Assembly: GCF_018398335.1 (NCBI RefSeq)
Contig: NZ_JAHBRX010000001.1
Span: forward strand, 4,146,001-4,210,000
Direction: 5' to 3'
DNA length: 64,000 nucleotides
Origin: Chelatococcus sp. HY11
Lineage (GTDB): Bacteria > Pseudomonadota > Alphaproteobacteria > Rhizobiales > Beijerinckiaceae
How positions within the stretch are numbered: the stretch's first letter is position 1; every line of letters begins with the position of its first letter. Below the pieces are notes generated by a model. It was not told the origin of the DNA, searched no databases, and worked only from the letters and a program-made list of their open reading frames with translations. Below are positions 47,124 through 55,178 of this stretch, piece by piece. The position numbers were made by a program, and so were the translations under genes.

Positions 47124-47863
47124 TGGCCCAAATCCTCGACACGCTGCGTCGATCGATAAACAGTCGATGGATCCTTGCCCTGGCGCAGTTGCCCAATGCC
47201 GCGCAGGCGCTTCTGCGTGTCAAGGACACTTTCCTGACGCGGGCGGGCAAGATCAAGCGGCTCGGCTATCTGGGCGGCGAAATTGGCTTGATAGGCACAG
47301 CCAAAGTTCCAGTAGGCGGCGTTGGTCCATCCATCTGTCGAGCTGCCGCTCGCAAGATCGGACGGCCAGCGACCGCATGTGCTCGCGACCGTTACGCCGA
47401 GCTTCATGAAGCTGAGGCGCAGGGTCGGCACGGCATCCCCGTCTCCGGGGCTATAACGCGTCGTGGCGATCGCGCTCGCGGGGATACCTGCCGCGGCAAG
47501 CTCGCGCTGTGTCGCACGCAACGTGGCGTGGACGGCGGGCTCCTGCCCAGTGCCGGCGGGCACGAAGACGTGGACCTCGCTTTTGCCATGGAGCCGGTAG
47601 TTGCCGGCGAAGGCGCGGATATCGGCAGCCTGGCGGCCGTCGAGATGGCTTCGGCCGGTTACGGCTATGCTCAGCAGTTCCGCCCGGTCGGCGATGACGA
47701 GCGGGTGACGCTGTTGATAGTCATAAGGGAGGTCGACGCTCTCCACCCGCCTGTTCGCACCGCAGGCTGAGAGGGCGAGGGCCAATGCTGCGCAGGCCGC
47801 CAGATGAAGCATGCGCCTTTGCCTGAAGCGACTGCCGGGAGGGGCGGAAAAGCCGTCAGTCAT
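47120..47863 (-). CDS. cpaD: Pilus assembly lipoprotein CpaD
   Basis: Outer-membrane lipoprotein of the Tad secretin complex. 247 residues. The lipobox is LSAC (Cys34) after a basic, hydrophobic signal peptide. DLPYDYQQRHPLVIADRAEL, IRAFAGNYRLHGKSEVHVFV, STCGRWPSDLASGSSTDGWT (conserved Cys-Gly-x-W-P-x-D) and NAAYWNFGCAYQANFAAQIA are the CpaD family core. It overlaps cpaC upstream by 8 nt and cpaE downstream by 4 nt. Confidence 0.95.
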   Translation of the reverse strand: MTDGFSAPPGSRFRQRRMLHLAACAALALALSACGANRRVESVDLPYDYQQRHPLVIADRAELLSIAVTGRSHLDGRQAADIRAFAGNYRLHGKSEVHVFVPAGTGQEPAVHATLRATQRELAAAGIPASAIATTRYSPGDGDAVPTLRLSFMKLGVTVASTCGRWPSDLASGSSTDGWTNAAYWNFGCAYQANFAAQIAEPLDLARPRQESVLDTQKRLRGIGQLRQGKDPSTVYRSTQRVEDLGQ

Positions 47864-49346
47864 TGATGAAACCGATGCGATTGGGGGCGCCGCCCTTGAT
47901 GGCTTTGTCTACTTTCGGCCCATAAATGCGATTGACCCGACCGAGGAATACGCCTTGAGGATCCATGGCATCGGCGAAGCCGTCGTCCGGGCGCGTGATT
48001 TCATGAGCGCTCATGGGCTTGGCGATATAGGGGCTCACCGCGATCATGAGTTCCGTTTCCTGGCGCTGGTAGTCACGCGAGCGGAAGAGGACGCCGAGAA
48101 TGGGAAGGTTGAGCAGCCCTGGCAGGCCGGTGATGGCCTGCCGCGAATTCTGTTGGATCAGGCCTGCCGTGACCATCGAGCCGCCGGACGGCAACTCCAC
48201 CGTGGTTTCAGAGCGGCGGACCTTGAAGCCTGGGATGTTGAACGATGCATAGCGTGTGGAATTCTGCGCATCGATTTCCGAAACCTCGGTCGCCACACGT
48301 AGGCTCATGCGCCCTTCACTCAGGACGACGGGCGTGAATGTCAGAGCGACACCGAATTTCTTGAATTCGATCGACGGCGTGCAGGTGGAGGTTCCTGTTC
48401 CGGAGCAACTATAGCCGGACGGAATGGGCACTTCGCCACCCACGAGGAAGGCTGCTGTCTCCCCCGAGATGGCCGTCAGGGTCGGCTCCGCCAGAGTGCG
48501 GGCCACACCGGCCTGCTCGAGCGCGCGGAGCGTCACGCTGTTCTTGCTGCCAAAGTTCGAGGTAATGGAATTGCCGGGCGTGCCCTGCACGGGAAAGGCA
48601 TTGGTCGTCACCGCGTCCAGGGATATACGCCCGAGGTTCCAGGTGCCGGACGAATCCACGCCCAGTTGCTTCAGGACGTTGCGTTGAACTTCAGCGATGG
48701 TCACCTTGAGCATCACCTGATCCTTGGCGCGCACGGTCAAGGCGTTGATGACGTTCCCTTTCCCGCCGCCGCTCGCGGCCGAACTCGTCGCGACGAAGGC
48801 CCCCGCGACATCGGCGATCTGCTGGGCTTCCACGGCCGAACCGACTGTGCCGGTGAGGAGGATAGACTCTCCCACCGCGCGCGCGTCCACAACGGCCTGG
48901 GGCGCGACCGCCTTGATGGTTTGCCGCAAGACGTTCAGGTCACGGCCGACGGTGATGTCGATGGAAGCAAGTTGCTGGCCAGCGTCATCCAGTGCGATGA
49001 TGGATGTCGCGCCGTCACCGACACCGATGATGAAGAGCTTGCGCGTCGACCGGACGACCGCATTCGCGACTTTTGGGTCTGCGACAAAGACCTCCTTGGC
49101 GTCCCGCGAGAGATTGATGATTGTGGAACGCCCGATGGACAATTCGACCCGCCGCATTTGCGCCGGTTCGTAGGTGATACTGGGCCTCAGCCCATTGTCC
49201 GCCATTGCGGGAACGACCAGCAGCATAAGCAGGCCAACCAAAGCCAACAAGGTCGTCCGTAGCACGATGCTCGCGTCGAGGCCTCGACGTGGAGGCGGTG
49301 GGGAATAAATGGCCGTTGCAAGGCCGGGTTCGGGCGGAAAGCGCAT
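47856..49346 (-). CDS. cpaC: Pilus secretin CpaC/RcpA
   Basis: Outer-membrane secretin channel for Flp pili. 496 residues. A signal segment (TTLLALVGLLMLLVVPAMAD) is followed by the pilus N-terminal domain (SIGRSTIINLSRDAKEVFVA, DPKVANAVVRSTRKLFIIGV), a BON-like region (AVGESILLTGTVGSAVEAQQ) and the secretin domain (LKVTIAEVQRNVLKQLGVDS, AGVARTLAEPTLTAISGETA, FLVGGEVPIP, SLRVATEVSEID, GSMVTAGLIQQ). It lies 5 bp after cpaB. Confidence 0.97.
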   Translation of the reverse strand: MRFPPEPGLATAIYSPPPPRRGLDASIVLRTTLLALVGLLMLLVVPAMADNGLRPSITYEPAQMRRVELSIGRSTIINLSRDAKEVFVADPKVANAVVRSTRKLFIIGVGDGATSIIALDDAGQQLASIDITVGRDLNVLRQTIKAVAPQAVVDARAVGESILLTGTVGSAVEAQQIADVAGAFVATSSAASGGGKGNVINALTVRAKDQVMLKVTIAEVQRNVLKQLGVDSSGTWNLGRISLDAVTTNAFPVQGTPGNSITSNFGSKNSVTLRALEQAGVARTLAEPTLTAISGETAAFLVGGEVPIPSGYSCSGTGTSTCTPSIEFKKFGVALTFTPVVLSEGRMSLRVATEVSEIDAQNSTRYASFNIPGFKVRRSETTVELPSGGSMVTAGLIQQNSRQAITGLPGLLNLPILGVLFRSRDYQRQETELMIAVSPYIAKPMSAHEITRPDDGFADAMDPQGVFLGRVNRIYGPKVDKAIKGGAPNRIGFIND

Positions 49347-49351
49347 GCCGC

Positions 49352-50131
49352 TCAGCGTCCTCCTGTCTGGGACGCAACTCCGAAACGCACGATCGTCATG
49401 CTGTCCTCGGGATCGATCGCGACGGCAGCGACATCGGCATCGGTGAGAGAGCGCAGCACGAGCGAGAGCTGCCCGTTCTTTTGAGCACGCGTCAGGATCT
49501 CCGCCTGGCGCGGATCAACCTCAAGCGTCGCGTTCTCGCCACTGACCACACGCTCACCGGCCTTCTCCTGCACGATCTGGCCAATGGCGAGCACGCGTAT
49601 GTTCTGCAGAATAGTCTGCGCGAGGATCGTCTCGTTGCTGCCCTGCTGCTCGCTCCGATACGTGCGGATGACGTCGACGCGATCGTTGGGCAGAATGAAG
49701 CCGCCGGCGGAACTGCTGCCACGGCTATCGATGGTGATGGCCATGGCCCGCTTGCCGGATGGAAGCATGGCCGACATGAAGCCGGAGCCGTTGGCCTTGA
49801 TCAGGCTTTCCCGGCGGACCAGGTCACCGCTGGCGATACTGGCGCGGGCGATCGTGCCGGTAAGTTCGGCGACAGCCTCGGCGGTGTCGCGTTTCGTGAT
49901 CGCGTAGGCTGGAAGGCTATCAGCAGGCCAGGTCTGCCAGCGCAGGTTTTCCTCTTTGACCGTACTGCCCATGCCGATATCGCTCGCAGTCACCAGGACC
50001 TCAACGGTCCGCAACGTGGGCTGCGCCGGAAGCGACGGTGCTGGGGTTCTGCTCGTGCCACGTGCGAGGTAGGCCGCCGAGATGCCAGCGGCCAATGCTA
50101 TGCCGAGAACGACGAAACGTGCTGATTTCAT
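49352..50131 (-). CDS. cpaB: Pilus assembly protein CpaB/RcpC
   Basis: Periplasmic SAF-domain protein of the Tad secretin complex, possibly peptidoglycan-anchoring. 259 residues from MKSARFVVLGIALAAGISAA, a membrane anchor. The SAF domain is LVTASDIGMGSTVKEENLRW to GTIARASIASGDLVRRESLI. The RcpC domain is GKRAMAITIDSRGSSSAGGF, ILPNDRVDVIRTYR. The frame is open 31 codons upstream, but the membrane segment defines the start. First gene of the cpaBCDEF-tadBC run, preceded at about 200 nt by a CtrA-type site. Confidence 0.95.
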   Translation of the reverse strand: MKSARFVVLGIALAAGISAAYLARGTSRTPAPSLPAQPTLRTVEVLVTASDIGMGSTVKEENLRWQTWPADSLPAYAITKRDTAEAVAELTGTIARASIASGDLVRRESLIKANGSGFMSAMLPSGKRAMAITIDSRGSSSAGGFILPNDRVDVIRTYRSEQQGSNETILAQTILQNIRVLAIGQIVQEKAGERVVSGENATLEVDPRQAEILTRAQKNGQLSLVLRSLTDADVAAVAIDPEDSMTIVRFGVASQTGGR

Positions 50132-50318
50132 TGCAGCCGCAATCCAACGACACGCTGAAACATGATTGAGGGGCGGCTGGCCCGCGGAGACGTCCGCCAC
50201 ATGGGCCTGCCAGTAAGGGCTCATACCGACTGACGCGCCGGATTGGTCATGAACCGCCGGCGGGGTACATCAGAACATGGCGTGACGCAGCAATATGGCC
50301 ATTTATGCGCGCCAATAT

Positions 50319-50334
50319 GTCAACTAATGGTTAA
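50319..50334 (-). promoter_or_regulatory. CtrA-type binding site upstream of the cpaB operon
   Basis: On the minus strand TTAACCATTAGTTGAC matches TTAA-N7-TTAAC in 8 of 9 fixed positions, and its first 8 nt are TTAACCAT, the common half-site form. TTGAC within it could also serve as a -35 box. In Caulobacter, CtrA controls pilus genes. Whether it does here is inferred. Confidence 0.55.
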
Positions 50335-50436
50335 TAGGATACGACATCAAAATAGCCAGCCGTTGCAGTGTGAATAGAGGCATCGCATATCGCGCACATC
50401 AACGCAATAAGTATAGATTTACTTATATAATCCGCA

Positions 50437-50943
50437 TCACGAGAGCATTGTTGCTTTCCATATGGCGCTATCTGGGTAGATAATCAGTCCGGCCGTTGCG
50501 AGCGCCATGCCATAAGGAACGCCAGTCCCTGCACCGTGGAGCCGGCGTGCCCATGCCCATTCTTCCGCGAAGACAGGCAGCGGCATGCGCCTGGCGACCA
50601 GCAATGCCAGCGTGAGGCCAGCGCCGATCAACGAGGTCAGAACTGCGTAATCCAGCAACGGCATCGTCGGGCCGAACCAGAGCGCGGTAGCTGCCGCCAG
50701 TTTCGCGTCTCCTCCACCGATCCAGCCGCAAGCGAAGAAACAGAACGTGACGGCAAGCATGAGAACGGCCGCCGTGGCATGGAGGCCTATCGTCGTGGCG
50801 GACAGACCTGCCACCGGCGCGAAGAGAGAAAAGCCGACAATCAGTACCAGCGGAATGAAGTTTGGGATTGTCATGGTCATGATGTCGTTGACCGCGGCCA
50901 GTATCATAAGAAAAGGAAACAGAATAAGCAGGGTCATTATCAT
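50437..50943 (-). CDS. cpaA: Prepilin peptidase CpaA/TadV
   Basis: Inner-membrane aspartic peptidase that cleaves the Flp pilin leader. 168 residues, with about four to six hydrophobic segments. The two catalytic aspartates are in FLMILAAVNDIMTMTIPNFI (N-terminal) and CGWIGGGDAKLAAATALWFG (GxGD motif). It lacks the N-terminal methylase domain of type IV PilD, as expected for Tad. Its start codon region (ATGATAATG) follows an AT-rich leader. It is separated from the pilin gene by a terminator. Confidence 0.95.
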   Translation of the reverse strand: MIMTLLILFPFLMILAAVNDIMTMTIPNFIPLVLIVGFSLFAPVAGLSATTIGLHATAAVLMLAVTFCFFACGWIGGGDAKLAAATALWFGPTMPLLDYAVLTSLIGAGLTLALLVARRMPLPVFAEEWAWARRLHGAGTGVPYGMALATAGLIIYPDSAIWKATMLS

Positions 50944-51023
50944 AAAATATAATCTCTCTGCAGGATATTATCTTATATGAAGTGCAATGATCATTTTTGT
51001 TGATGTGAGTTGACGCTTGAATA

Positions 51024-51066
51024 AAAAAGCGGCCGCTGCGCCGAGTAGGGCACGCGACCGCTTTGT
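51024..51066 (-). terminator. Terminator downstream of the Flp pilin gene
   Basis: On the minus strand AAAGCGGTCGC pairs with GCGGCCGCTTT (11 pairs including one G-U), and TTTTTT follows. It lies about 70 nt after the pilin stop and before cpaA. It would make pilin mRNA a separate abundant transcript. Confidence 0.8.
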
Positions 51067-51132
51067 ATGATTCCGGGAGCCCGCATTCCATTATGGGCCG
51101 GGCTACGCGGACTGGTATCCGTGGTGCCGCGA

Positions 51133-51324
51133 TCAACCGCCGGCGGCGTTGCCAGCTTCTGTTGTCAGGCGTGTCCCGATGCCGTTGAACAATGCGGACA
51201 GTCCACTCTCAAGCTGCGTCAGCGCGCCAATAATAGCGACGGCGACCAGGGCGGCGATCAGGCCGTATTCAATAGCCGTTGCGCCATTTTCATCTTTCAA
51301 GAAACGCGAAAACAACATTACCAT
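51133..51324 (-). CDS. flp: Flp family type IVb pilin
   Basis: Major pilin of the Tad pilus. 63 residues from MVMLFSRFLKDENGATAIEY, with AAGGAG 8 nt before the ATG. The short basic leader ends in G, cleavage is expected before ATAIEYGLIAALVAVAIIGA, and the E-Y pair is the Flp signature. The tail is LTQLESGLSALFNGIGTRLT. An upstream in-frame ATG (51399) would add 25 residues that do not look like a leader. Its own terminator and long AT-rich upstream region suggest separate control. Confidence 0.96.
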   Translation of the reverse strand: MVMLFSRFLKDENGATAIEYGLIAALVAVAIIGALTQLESGLSALFNGIGTRLTTEAGNAAGG

Positions 51325-51543
51325 ATCTACTGCTCCTTGCACCAGGTTCTCATCATCAAGCGCCTCTCTTTGTTTGGCGCTACCGGAACCATGGCTCACC
51401 GTAACACCGCAACCATTGCGCCTCAGTTAAATTCAAGGAAAAAGACATACAGAGTTTTTCTCCCTTATCTCATAGTCAATATGTCGTTTATAAGATTTTT
51501 TCGATTATAATAAGTATTATATAAAAAATACTCGTCATAATAA
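51325..51543. other. AT-rich gene-free region between the pilin and the pilus N-domain gene
   Basis: Together with 51544-51704 this makes about 380 bp without a gene between two divergent pilus transcripts. Roughly 51420-51600 is strikingly AT-rich against the GC-rich surroundings, with runs such as TTTTTTCGATTATAATAAG. It probably holds the pilin promoter. No clear -35/-10 pair was found for the minus strand. Confidence 0.4.
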
Positions 51544-51573
51544 TTGGTATTGAGAATAGGGTTTTGGTATAAT
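51544..51573 (+). promoter_or_regulatory. Sigma-70-type promoter for the pilus N-domain/TadE operon
   Basis: TTGGTA (51544-51549), 18 nt spacer, TATAAT (51568-51573). The -10 box is perfect and the -35 box matches 4 of 6. Transcription would begin near 51580, about 125 nt before the first gene. Confidence 0.5.
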
Positions 51574-51704
51574 AATTTCTTTATGTTTCGCGAGTGGGTG
51601 CGATATGTTGTTTTTCATTAAGTTGCACCGCGATGGTTATCCGAACGTTCATTGTCCATGGCGTAGGGTCGGTGTTATCCGTATCTGCCTGAAGATCACG
51701 AATC

Positions 51705-52271
51705 ATGCACAAGCTTCATCGACAGTCGACATGCCGGGCGTTGCGGTTCAAACCGCTTTCCGGCCAGTTCACGAGCATTCTTTCCTGCCCGCGCATGTCG
51801 CCTGCTTTCCCGATACAGGGCGCGATGGCGGCTTGCCTCATCGCTTTGGGCATGGCGATTGTGCCGGATGGTCGCGTCCTGCACGCGGAGCCAACCGAGA
51901 CAATCAGCGTCAGGACCAATCAGGCCAAGATCATTCGATTGCCGGATAGCGCACAGACCGTGATTGTCGGTAATCCATCGGTGGCCGATGTGTCTCTGCA
52001 GAAGAACAATGTTCTTGTGGTCACGGGAAAGAGTTTTGGAACAACAAACGTTATCGCTCTCGATGCGCGTGGTGCCGTTGTCGGGGAATCATTGTTGCGC
52101 GTCGAGGCGTCACGCGAGGGGGTCGTGGTTGTTCAGCATGGGCGGCAGCGACAAAGCTTTGTCTGCGCGCCGAACTGCGAGCCGACTCTGGTGATCGGTG
52201 ACGACACCGATGCTTTCCGTACGTTGAAAAGCCAAATCGAGGATCGCAATGCGCTCGCGCAGGGGAAGTAG
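51705..52271 (+). CDS. Pilus assembly N-terminal-domain protein
   Basis: Stand-alone copy of the N-terminal domain of CpaC-type secretins (T2SS/T3SS pilus N domain). A hydrophobic segment (MAACLIALGMAIVPDGRVLH) serves as signal or anchor. The domain itself is TISVRTNQAKIIRLPDSAQT, VIVGNPSVADVSLQKNNVLV, VTGKSFGTTNVIALDARGAV. Two cysteines follow (FVCAPNCEPTLVIGDD), possibly a disulphide. Start at 51705 or the in-frame ATG at 51795, neither with a strong ribosome site. It overlaps the following TadE gene by 23 nt. Role in the pilus is inferred from location. Confidence 0.88.
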   Translation: MHKLHRQSTCRALRFKPLSGQFTSILSCPRMSPAFPIQGAMAACLIALGMAIVPDGRVLHAEPTETISVRTNQAKIIRLPDSAQTVIVGNPSVADVSLQKNNVLVVTGKSFGTTNVIALDARGAVVGESLLRVEASREGVVVVQHGRQRQSFVCAPNCEPTLVIGDDTDAFRTLKSQIEDRNALAQGK

Positions 52272-52848
52272 GAGGGGAGATGCCACCCGGGCCCCCTGGC
52301 CCGGTTTGCCAGCCGCCGCGCGCGCGTTCGCGCGCGCGAACGATGGCGTGACCGCGATCGAGCTTGCGATGGTCGCGCCACTTTTTCTGGCGCTCGCTTT
52401 CGCCATCATCCAGACGGCGTTGATCTTCTGGGCCCAGCAGGTGCTCGAAACCAATGTGGATGACGGCGCCCGGCTCGTGCTGACCGGCCGCTCGCAAACG
52501 GGCGGCTCAAGCGACAGCGCGCGCCTGACAAGCCTGCGCAACAGCATCTGCGATGGCTCACCGATCGTGATGGTCGGGGCGAGCGAGTGCAAAGCCAATC
52601 TACACCTTGATGTGCGGGTTCTGTCCAGCTTCAATCAGGCGGACCTGAACATGCCGATCCGCGACGGGGCTATCGATGTCTCGGGCTTCGGGTATCAAAG
52701 CAGCAGCGCCAATCAGATCGTGCTTGTCCGGGCGGTCCTGGAACTTCCGGTTTTCATCGCCTTCGGCAATCCGGCCATCGCGAATCTCGCCAATGGCAAC
52801 CGACTGATCATGGCGACGGCGGCCTTCAGGACGGAGCCATTCGAATGA
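52249..52848 (+). CDS. TadE-like minor pilin
   Basis: Pseudopilin of the TadE family. 199 residues. The N-terminal leader ends before the motif NDGVTAIELAMVAPLFLALA, with the E of the pseudopilin signature, and continues as a membrane helix (FAIIQTALIFWAQQVLETNV). The rest is periplasmic with one cysteine pair (NSICDGSP, ASECKANL). GAGG lies 6 nt before the ATG, inside the previous gene. A CG-rich perfect palindrome (52325-52342) sits in the leader-coding part. The stop overlaps the next ATG (ATGA). Confidence 0.92.
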   Translation: MRSRRGSRRGDATRAPWPGLPAAARAFARANDGVTAIELAMVAPLFLALAFAIIQTALIFWAQQVLETNVDDGARLVLTGRSQTGGSSDSARLTSLRNSICDGSPIVMVGASECKANLHLDVRVLSSFNQADLNMPIRDGAIDVSGFGYQSSSANQIVLVRAVLELPVFIAFGNPAIANLANGNRLIMATAAFRTEPFE

Positions 52849-53474
52849 CAGTCACCGTGAATGGCTTGCTGGCGCGCGCGATGCAAAAGCTTAGTTGTTT
52901 TGCCGGCTCACGACATGGCATTGCGGCAATAGAGTTCGCCCTGGTCATGCCTGTGATGGCCCTCATCTATGTCGGTTTCGTCGTCATCACCAATGGCGTC
53001 GCGCTCAATCGCAAGGTCTCGATCATGGCACATACGCTGGCGGATCTGACCGCGCGCGTGCAGATCGTTACCGATAGCGAGCGCGACCTGGTTTTCAGTG
53101 CCGCGCGAGCTGTTCTCTCGCCCTATGCGCCAGCCGGCGTCACCTTGGTGCTCTCCAGCGTTTATATTGACAGTAACGGCGTCGCCAAGGTGGTTTGGAG
53201 CGACGCCAACCGCAGCGGGGCAGCGCTCACCCGGGGGGGCGTCTACACCTTCCCCGCCGGCGCGGCAGGCCTGGCGATCAGGAATTCGTCACTGATCGTC
53301 GGCGATGTCACCTATCCCTATTTCGACGGCTGGGCCGAGGTCTTGAGTTCTCTTGGCTTTCCCATGTCCGCCTTTCGTGATGGTGTGCTGACGATGCGCG
53401 AGACGCGCACATTGACACCGCGGCTCGTGCCGCGCATTTCGCGCATCATGAGCAATGGCACCGTCTATCAGTAG
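52845..53474 (+). CDS. TadE/TadG-like pilus protein
   Basis: Second minor pilin, resembling TadE or the N-terminal part of TadG/TadF. 209 residues. The pseudopilin motif is GSRHGIAAIEFALVMPVMAL followed by IYVGFVVITNGVALNRKVSI. The periplasmic part has TLADLTARVQIVTDSERDLV, VSIDSNG-type strands and PYFDGWAEVLSSLGFPMSAF. Coupled to tadE by ATGA. It is the last pilus gene on this side. Confidence 0.9.
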   Translation: MTVTVNGLLARAMQKLSCFAGSRHGIAAIEFALVMPVMALIYVGFVVITNGVALNRKVSIMAHTLADLTARVQIVTDSERDLVFSAARAVLSPYAPAGVTLVLSSVYIDSNGVAKVVWSDANRSGAALTRGGVYTFPAGAAGLAIRNSSLIVGDVTYPYFDGWAEVLSSLGFPMSAFRDGVLTMRETRTLTPRLVPRISRIMSNGTVYQ

Positions 53475-53607
53475 TCCTGCTGAAATGCGTGGCAAGCCAT
53501 TCCCAATTCCGGTAGAGCAGAGAGCGTGACGGAGAGTCCTTCGCCTTGTGTAGCGCGATGGCTGGAGAGTTCCCGTGTCCGGCGGTTAAGAGTTGTGGGA
53601 CGGAGAG

Positions 53608-54243
53608 ATGGTAACGACGCAGGCTCAGGCATCTTCCCCACGTGTCGTTGTCTTCGATGTCGGCGCGGTTCTTCTGGAGTGGGACCCGCGGCACCTCTAC
53701 CGCAAGATCTTCGCCGGTGATGATGCACGCATGGAGCATTTCCTCGCGGAGGTCTGTACGCAGGCTTGGAATCTCGAGCAGGACCGTGGACGCTCGTGGG
53801 GCGAGGCTATCGCTGAACGCACGGCGCTTTATCCGGATTGGGAGGCCGAGATCGCGGCCTTCGACGCGCGTTGGAGCGAGATGGTGCCGCATGCGATCGA
53901 GGGCACTGTGGCCTTGCTCGCGGCTCTGCGAAGCGCCGGCGTGCCGACCTATGCGATCACCAATTTCTCGGCGGAGAAGTTCATCCTCGCGCGCGAACGC
54001 TTTCCGTTTCTCGGCGGCTTCGATGGCATCGTCGTCTCCGGGGAGGTACTTCTCGTCAAGCCGGATCCGGCGATCTTCACGCTCTTTCTGGAACAGAACG
54101 GGCTGACTGCGGCAGAGTGCCTGTTCGTCGATGACAACGAGGCCAATATCGCGACGGCGCGGCAGCTGGGCTTCACCGCCCACCAGTTCTCCGCGCCTGA
54201 ACACTTCGCCGATGCGCTCAAGGCTTCGGGATTTCCCGTCTAG
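53608..54243 (+). CDS. HAD family hydrolase (YihX-like)
   Basis: Haloacid-dehalogenase superfamily phosphatase, 211 residues from ATG 53608. Motif I is VVVFDVGAVLLEWDPRHLY, with the nucleophile Asp. The second Asp of DxD is replaced, as in the YihX/FDxGxVL group. Motif II is PTYAITNFSAEKF, motif III GEVLLVKPDPAIFTLFLEQN and motif IV LFVDDNEANIATARQLGF. The helical cap lies between motifs I and II. Substrate unknown, perhaps a sugar phosphate. It overlaps the convergent methyltransferase by 4 nt. Confidence 0.92.
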   Translation: MVTTQAQASSPRVVVFDVGAVLLEWDPRHLYRKIFAGDDARMEHFLAEVCTQAWNLEQDRGRSWGEAIAERTALYPDWEAEIAAFDARWSEMVPHAIEGTVALLAALRSAGVPTYAITNFSAEKFILARERFPFLGGFDGIVVSGEVLLVKPDPAIFTLFLEQNGLTAAECLFVDDNEANIATARQLGFTAHQFSAPEHFADALKASGFPV

Positions 54244-55067
54244 GTCGCCCGCGCGATCATCGCGACCGGGGCGATATGCCCCTTCTGCAAGGCGCCCAGC
54301 ACATTCTCCATACACTGGCCTCCGGCCGGGCCCATCAGCAGGTGCAGGCCAAGCGGCGGGGCGCCCTCCTTTGCGACCTTCTCCCGCATGGCTTTTGCAA
54401 GGTCGAGCGCCAGCGCGGACCGATCATGCGCTGCGGCGATGATGAAGCCCGCACCCTCGAGGGCATTGCGATAGGTATCGGGGCGCTCGACATGGCTTGT
54501 GACGCTCGTTTGCGCCCAGGGCATTGGGAACGGCAGTTCCACATTGTCCAGCCGCATCACGTCATAAACGCCAAATCGACCGCCGGGCTTCAAAACCCGG
54601 CGGATCTCGGAGAACAGCGCGGTCTTGTTGGGAATGTTCATCCCGACATGGATAAGAGTCGCGGCGTCGAAGTGGCTAGAGGGGAAGGGAAGCGCGAGCG
54701 CGCTTGCCTTGGTGAACGTCACCCGGTCGTCGAGGCCGCACCGCTTCGTCAGGGCCGTTGCGACGGTGACATAGTCCTCGGTGAGATCGATGCCGGAGAC
54801 GGTGCAGCCGCAGGCTTCGGCGAAATAGCGGGCCGGCCCGCCTATTCCTGAACCGACATCGAGCACATGCTCACCCTTCGTCAGTCCAAGATCGGTCGCC
54901 AGGGCGACGGTCGCCGCATGCCATCCAAGATGAAATTCATCCGCTCCACGAAGGTCGGTGGATGTCAGATGATCGATATCCGCGCCGGAAGCGTGCAACG
55001 CGTCGAGGATCGCGTTTTCAAGGCCTGCGCGGCTGTAGTGGTTTGCAACCTCTCTCTCAGTGTCCAT
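54240..55067 (-). CDS. Class I SAM-dependent methyltransferase
   Basis: 275 residues. Motif I is HVLDVGSGIGGPARYFAEAC, then VSGIDLTEDYVTVATALTKR and VTFTKASALALPFPSSHFDA, and LKPGGRFGVYDVMRLDNVEL after motif III. The layout resembles sarcosine/dimethylglycine and sterol/tocopherol-type methyltransferases (UbiE-like core with an N-terminal helix DHLTSTDLRGADEFHLGW). Substrate not determined. Stands alone downstream of the phosphomannomutase gene, separated by a long palindrome. Confidence 0.9.
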   Translation of the reverse strand: MDTEREVANHYSRAGLENAILDALHASGADIDHLTSTDLRGADEFHLGWHAATVALATDLGLTKGEHVLDVGSGIGGPARYFAEACGCTVSGIDLTEDYVTVATALTKRCGLDDRVTFTKASALALPFPSSHFDAATLIHVGMNIPNKTALFSEIRRVLKPGGRFGVYDVMRLDNVELPFPMPWAQTSVTSHVERPDTYRNALEGAGFIIAAAHDRSALALDLAKAMREKVAKEGAPPLGLHLLMGPAGGQCMENVLGALQKGHIAPVAMIARAT

Positions 55068-55090
55068 AGGGCCTGCTCCCCTTCGTGCGG

Positions 55091-55121
55091 CCGGAAAGCC
55101 GCGCGGCGCGCGGCTTTCCGG
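55091..55121. terminator. Perfect 14-3-14 palindrome between the phosphomutase and methyltransferase genes
   Basis: Arms CCGGAAAGCCGCGC / GCGCGGCTTTCCGG around GGC. It can form a very stable hairpin. No clear T-run follows on either strand. A likely termination or mRNA-stability element after the phosphomutase gene. Confidence 0.55.
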
Positions 55122-55178
55122 TCCTGTTTTCGGGGTTGGCTGGCCATCCGTCGGCCGGGCCCTTGCGAGCCCAGTCGA

